Assembly: GCF_000243815.2 (NCBI RefSeq)
Contig: NZ_AHMT02000001.1
Coordinates: 165,001-173,888 of the forward strand
DNA length: 8,888 nucleotides
Reading direction: 5' to 3'
Source: Leptospira alexanderi serovar Manhao 3 str. L 60
Lineage (GTDB): Bacteria; Spirochaetota; Leptospiria; Leptospirales; Leptospiraceae
A program made the translations under genes and the position numbers. The notes under the pieces are model-generated. The model made no database searches and was not told the DNA's origin. It was given only the letters and a program-made list of their open reading frames with translations. Every line of letters begins with the position of its first letter. The stretch's first letter is position 1. Shown here piece by piece: positions 1-8,888 of this stretch.

Positions 1-1
1 T

Positions 2-115
<114 letters not shown>

Positions 116-132
116 GCTGATTTGTTATTTTT

Positions 133-150
133 AATTATATTAATATAATT
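133..150. repeat. Perfect 18-bp AT-only palindrome downstream of serS
   Basis: AATTATATTAATATAATT equals its own reverse complement over 18 bases and starts 18 nt after the serS stop. With no G or C it would make a weak RNA hairpin and is not followed by a T tract, so it is a poor intrinsic terminator. In DNA it is a symmetric, easily melted site that a dimeric regulator or nucleoid protein could bind. In such AT-rich sequence it could also arise by chance. Confidence 0.6.
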
Positions 151-253
151 GAATATATTTTATCATATTCATTAGAGTTTTTGAAAAATTAATTCTCTAT
201 CCGTTTCTGTTTTATTGAAATGAACGTTTAAAACGGTTTTGCTAATCTGAACC

Positions 254-288
254 ATGGAATTTTTCAACAACTCTAATATTAATTCCAT
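254..288. repeat. 8-bp inverted repeat with 19-nt loop
   Basis: ATGGAATT at 254-261 is exactly complementary to AATTCCAT at 281-288, separated by 19 nt. No T tract follows, so it is not a typical terminator. It lies about 140 nt after serS and its role is unknown. Confidence 0.35.
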
Positions 289-413
289 AAAGTTTATCTG
301 TAATAAAATCGCAGCATCGGGTCTGTAGTTTTTTTGGAAAATTAGCATTCAATAGGAATGATATTGAGTTTTTAATCCGAAAATATTAAAAATCTGTCCC
401 GATGTCTCAGATA

Positions 414-787
414 TATAGGAAACTTCTACGAGAGTGTTCCAACAGTAAAGTCCGTTAGAAAGTTCATAAACTACCAAAAAGGACGAAATCTGTGGGAATT
501 CTTACGTTTTGAGCGGCATAATAAATATGCAACTATAGTGTATCCTAACCCTTTGAAACATGGGAGTTTTCACGCCTAAGGTTTTCTGAATGGGTTCTCT
601 GAGTACGTTTTGATTTTTAATCATAACGACAAATTGCTCTGCTTGGTCTGGAAGAAATTTCAACTTTTTTTGATTGGAATAGCTTGTTGGAATAAATCAA
701 AAGAAAATGAGTTCGGCATAAGAAAATTTTGATCAATAAAATTTAATTTTTCTATAAAAAACAAAATCATATGTGGAAACTCTTATG
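414..787. repeat. Four degenerate copies of a short TGTGGGAA-type motif
   Basis: The clearest pair is TGTGGGAATTCTTACG at 491-506 and TGTGGAAACTCTTATG at 772-787, which match at 13 of 16 positions. They also share flanks: AAATC just before and a form of T(T/A)(G/A)AGCG just after. Weaker relatives are at 414-430 (TATAGGAAACTTCTACG) and 560-574 (ATGGGAGTTTTCACG). The motif is partly palindromic (GGAA...TTC). My impression, not checked, is that GTGGGAACTCC-like motifs are common in Leptospira spacers, so these may be worn copies of a dispersed intergenic repeat. Confidence 0.4.
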
Positions 788-1275
788 TTGTAAGCGTTAG
801 TTATGTATTACCTGACTTGATTTGAAATAAATTGACCATTTTTTAACCTGAAAAAGAAAAGCAAACAAAATTGAACAGAGTTCAAGCATCAATTATGTAG
901 GTTCAACGGGCTATGAAAATCCCAAATTATGTGAGCAAAAAAACAAGACGACGGTTACAGAAAGTATTTGGTAATAAGAAATTCAAATGGATCAGCTTTT
1001 AATTCAAAGAAATGTTTCTATCGGCTTGTTAATTCAACAAAATGTCTTTTTACGATCTGCGTTTCAAATCAATGCCTGACAAGTAAAACCATAATTTTCT
1101 AGTAATTAGAAACAAATAATTTCCTATTTTTAGAAAAAGTTTTTCTTATTTTTTTGGATCGAACTTGAGTTGAAGTAAAAAATTATCGAAATAAAAATTA
1201 GGTTTTGGGCAAACTTTAAAGTAGTTTTCTGATTTTTAAACTCAGGTTTTTATCAAAAAAACGGATAATGAACAT

Positions 1276-1296
1276 AAGGATTTTTTTGAAATCCTT
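1276..1296 (+). promoter_or_regulatory. Hairpin ending 9 nt before the 1306 ATG
   Basis: AAGGATTT (1276-1283) and AAATCCTT (1289-1296) form a perfect 8-bp stem with the 5-nt loop TTTTG, followed by GGGG and then TTGTTATG. If the ATG at 1306 is used, the stem sits in the 5' leader next to the ribosome entry region. If translation starts later, it is simply a small structure at the border of the spacer. No poly-T follows directly, so it does not look like a terminator. Confidence 0.4.
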
Positions 1297-1305
1297 GGGG
1301 TTGTT

Positions 1306-2907
<1,602 letters not shown>

Positions 2908-2969
2908 AAATTATTTTTTTCATTTAAAATGCTCTGGAAAAAAATAAGGATTAGTCCACAATTTGTTTC

Positions 2970-3812
<843 letters not shown>

Positions 3813-3815
3813 TTC

Positions 3816-5390
<1,575 letters not shown>

Positions 5391-5392
5391 AG

Positions 5393-6326
<934 letters not shown>

Positions 6327-6330
6327 AACG

Positions 6331-7891
<1,561 letters not shown>

Positions 7892-7922
7892 AGCTTTCAG
7901 AAATTCTGTTTAAGTTTGTATG

Positions 7923-8373
<451 letters not shown>

Positions 8374-8389
<16 letters not shown>

Positions 8390-8460
8390 AACGTTAATGT
8401 TTTGAATTTTTCTATCTCTTTAAGTTGCCTATCTATCCATAAATATTGTTCTTCGGACAT
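8374..8460 (-). CDS. Small ORF overlapping the deaminase start, 28 aa
   Basis: From ATG 8460 the minus strand reads [20 protein letters not shown] then TLTLCTNL and stops at 8376-8374, overlapping the first 16 nt of the deaminase frame. It has a better ribosome site (AGGA at 8473-8470, 9 nt spacing) than the deaminase ATG at 8389, which has none clear. The charged, helix-like composition looks like real protein. It could be a leader peptide that couples translation into the deaminase, or the relic of an older N-terminus in another frame. I do not recognise it. Confidence 0.35.
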
Positions 8461-8513
8461 TTTCAAATATCCTAATTTTCATCGTAATAGTACGAAACGA
8501 CTGATTTCAAGTG

Positions 8514-8519
8514 ATTATA
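8514..8519 (-). promoter_or_regulatory. Possible -10 box for the deaminase-tRNA-dnaX cluster
   Basis: A perfect TATAAT lies on the minus strand at 8519-8514, about 54 nt before the small ORF start at 8460. At 17 nt upstream the sequence is AATCAC, a poor -35; TTGCCC is present but only 11 nt away. In AT-rich DNA a lone -10 match is weak evidence. Confidence 0.3.
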
Positions 8520-8612
8520 TTTTTTATCGTGGGCAAGTGATTGGATTTCTTTTTGGTGTTGGCTATTTAAACTCGGGAAGGTGCCTGAATTTTTTATTCG
8601 TTATTTGGAAAG

Positions 8613-8791
8613 TTACTACTCGGACGCATGAAAAGAATACTGTAATAAGTTTGTTTCAAAATTTAGAATGTTAGATCTTCTTCAAAAAAAGCCAACAATT
8701 CCGGATTCGTCGCAATTTTGTGAGCGCTTCTATATCTTTGTAAAAACCGTCCGTTAATTTTTGGTACCATTTTCATGCGTCTGAGTAGTAA
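8613..8791. repeat. 22-nt inverted repeats 135 nt apart
   Basis: The left arm (8613-8634) contains ACTACTCGGACGCATGAAAA. The right arm (8770-8791) is TTTTCATGCGTCTGAGTAGT plus AA, the reverse complement with a single difference (G versus A), so 21 of 22 match. The 135-nt interior contains most of a 37-codon minus-strand ORF that begins in the right arm. Both arms include CGCATGAAAA, so each reads an ATG outward from a shared upstream sequence on opposite strands. They could be terminal repeats of a small non-autonomous element, or two copies of a duplicated gene start. Confidence 0.65.
8663..8776 (-). CDS. Small hypothetical ORF, 37 aa, starting in an inverted repeat
   Basis: ATG at 8776 begins MKMVPKINGRFLQRYRSAHK, continues IATNPELLAFFEEDLTF and stops at 8665-8663. 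The composition (basic start, acidic end) is protein-like, but there is no clear ribosome site upstream (CTCAGACGC precedes the ATG). Its first codons lie in the right inverted-repeat arm. It may be the start of a truncated gene. I do not recognise a family. Confidence 0.25.
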   Translation of the reverse strand: MKMVPKINGRFLQRYRSAHKIATNPELLAFFEEDLTF

Positions 8792-8823
8792 GACACGAAT
8801 CTAACGTTCTAACAAATCGCTTT

Positions 8824-8854
8824 GAATGTTAAACGAATGATCGTTTGTACATTC
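8824..8854. repeat. Imperfect 12-bp hairpin or operator-like inverted repeat
   Basis: GAATGT-t-AAACGA (8824-8836) and TCGTTT-gt-ACATTC (8841-8854) pair as two 6-bp blocks around a small unequal bulge, with loop ATGA (8837-8840). There is no T tract of terminator length on either side. It could be a regulator site or an RNA structure for a gene beyond the window. Confidence 0.45.
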
Positions 8855-8888
8855 TATCTGCATCCGGAGCGCTTGCAAAATTTATGGG

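Larger units (their letters stand above)
116..1305. other. Long AT-rich intergenic region without a convincing gene
   Basis: Nearly 1.2 kb between serS and the OmpA/PD40 gene has stops in all frames and no ORF of normal length. It holds an 18-bp AT palindrome (133-150), an 8-bp inverted repeat (254-261 with 281-288), four loosely related 15-17 nt motifs of the type TGTGGGAATTCTTACG (near 414, 491, 560 and 772), a 17-nt near-direct repeat beginning TTAATTCAA (about 999 and 1029), and a hairpin just before 1306. A 23-codon frame at 931-1002 (GTG start, MSKKTRRRLQKVFG if read with fMet) has a basic start slightly like IS3-type OrfA proteins, but it is too short to call. The whole may be decayed DNA or an unusually long control region. 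Confidence 0.6.
8461..8888. other. Right-hand region without a firm gene
   Basis: About 430 nt upstream of the deaminase cluster. A plus-strand frame of 90 codons (8402-8674) looks random in composition, with no ribosome site or recognisable domain, and overlaps the small minus-strand ORF and the deaminase leader. The region holds a possible -10 box (8519-8514), a pair of 22-nt inverted repeats (8613-8634 and 8770-8791), a second crossed pair of 14 nt (8663-8676 and 8799-8812), a 37-codon minus-strand ORF (8776-8663) and a hairpin (8824-8854). It resembles a patch of repeat or mobile-element remnant rather than a normal gene. Confidence 0.5.

Noticed and set aside
931..1002. Possible remnant of an IS3-type OrfA start (MSKKTRRRLQKVFG)
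   Set aside because: Only 23 codons, and the similarity rests on a few basic residues; no inverted ends or further transposase sequence found around it.
1132..1146. AGAAAAA-G-TTTTTCT as a terminator or hairpin
   Set aside because: A one-base loop cannot fold as written and there is almost no GC; more likely chance symmetry of A and T runs.
8402..8674. 90-codon plus-strand ORF
   Set aside because: Composition is rich in Ser, Phe, Ile and Cys as in random AT-rich frames; there is no ribosome site or domain, and it runs opposite to the deaminase leader and the small ORF.

Overview
The window looks like chromosomal DNA of a spirochaete, most likely a pathogenic-clade Leptospira. The DNA is AT-rich with long spacers. 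Three exported proteins share a signal-peptide end of the type '...FSQ/GSQ'. The gene content (OmpA/PD40 surface protein, AlgE-like outer-membrane barrel, compact DNA-metabolism operon) fits. The genus is inferred from overall impression, not from a search.

Layout. Positions 2-115 (+) hold the last 37 codons of serS. Positions 116-1305 are a 1.2 kb gene-free, AT-rich stretch with an 18-bp palindrome, degenerate short repeats and no convincing gene. Three plus-strand envelope genes follow: an OmpA/PD40 protein (1306-2907, start uncertain), a family-3 periplasmic solute-binding protein (2970-3812), and an outer-membrane barrel (3816-5390, GTG start) whose start is 3 nt from the previous stop. 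Its stop codon lies 2 nt from the stop of recR, which converges on it.

The minus strand, read right to left, carries a compact cluster: a TadA-like deaminase broken at a poly(A) run (8389-7923), tRNA-Ser(GGA) (7888-7805), dnaX (7794-6331), ybaB/ebfC (6326-5979) and recR (5986-5393, TTG start overlapping ybaB). From memory, this is the tadA-(small RNA)-dnaX-ybaB-recR order known from Firmicutes, with a tRNA-Ser where Bacillus has the SRP RNA gene. Upstream of it, 8461-8888 has no solid gene but contains inverted repeats, a hairpin and a 37-codon ORF.

The most interesting reading concerns two poly(A) tracts in this one cluster. dnaX has nine A's at codons 418-420; one extra A, or a -1 ribosomal slip, gives AGA-TAA at once and yields a 421-residue gamma-like protein beside the 487-residue tau-like one. 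The deaminase has eight A's between its two zinc-ligand motifs; the same one-base slip would restore a 155-residue TadA-family protein. One slippage activity could therefore both make gamma and rescue the deaminase. Alternatively the deaminase is simply a pseudogene or carries a sequencing error.
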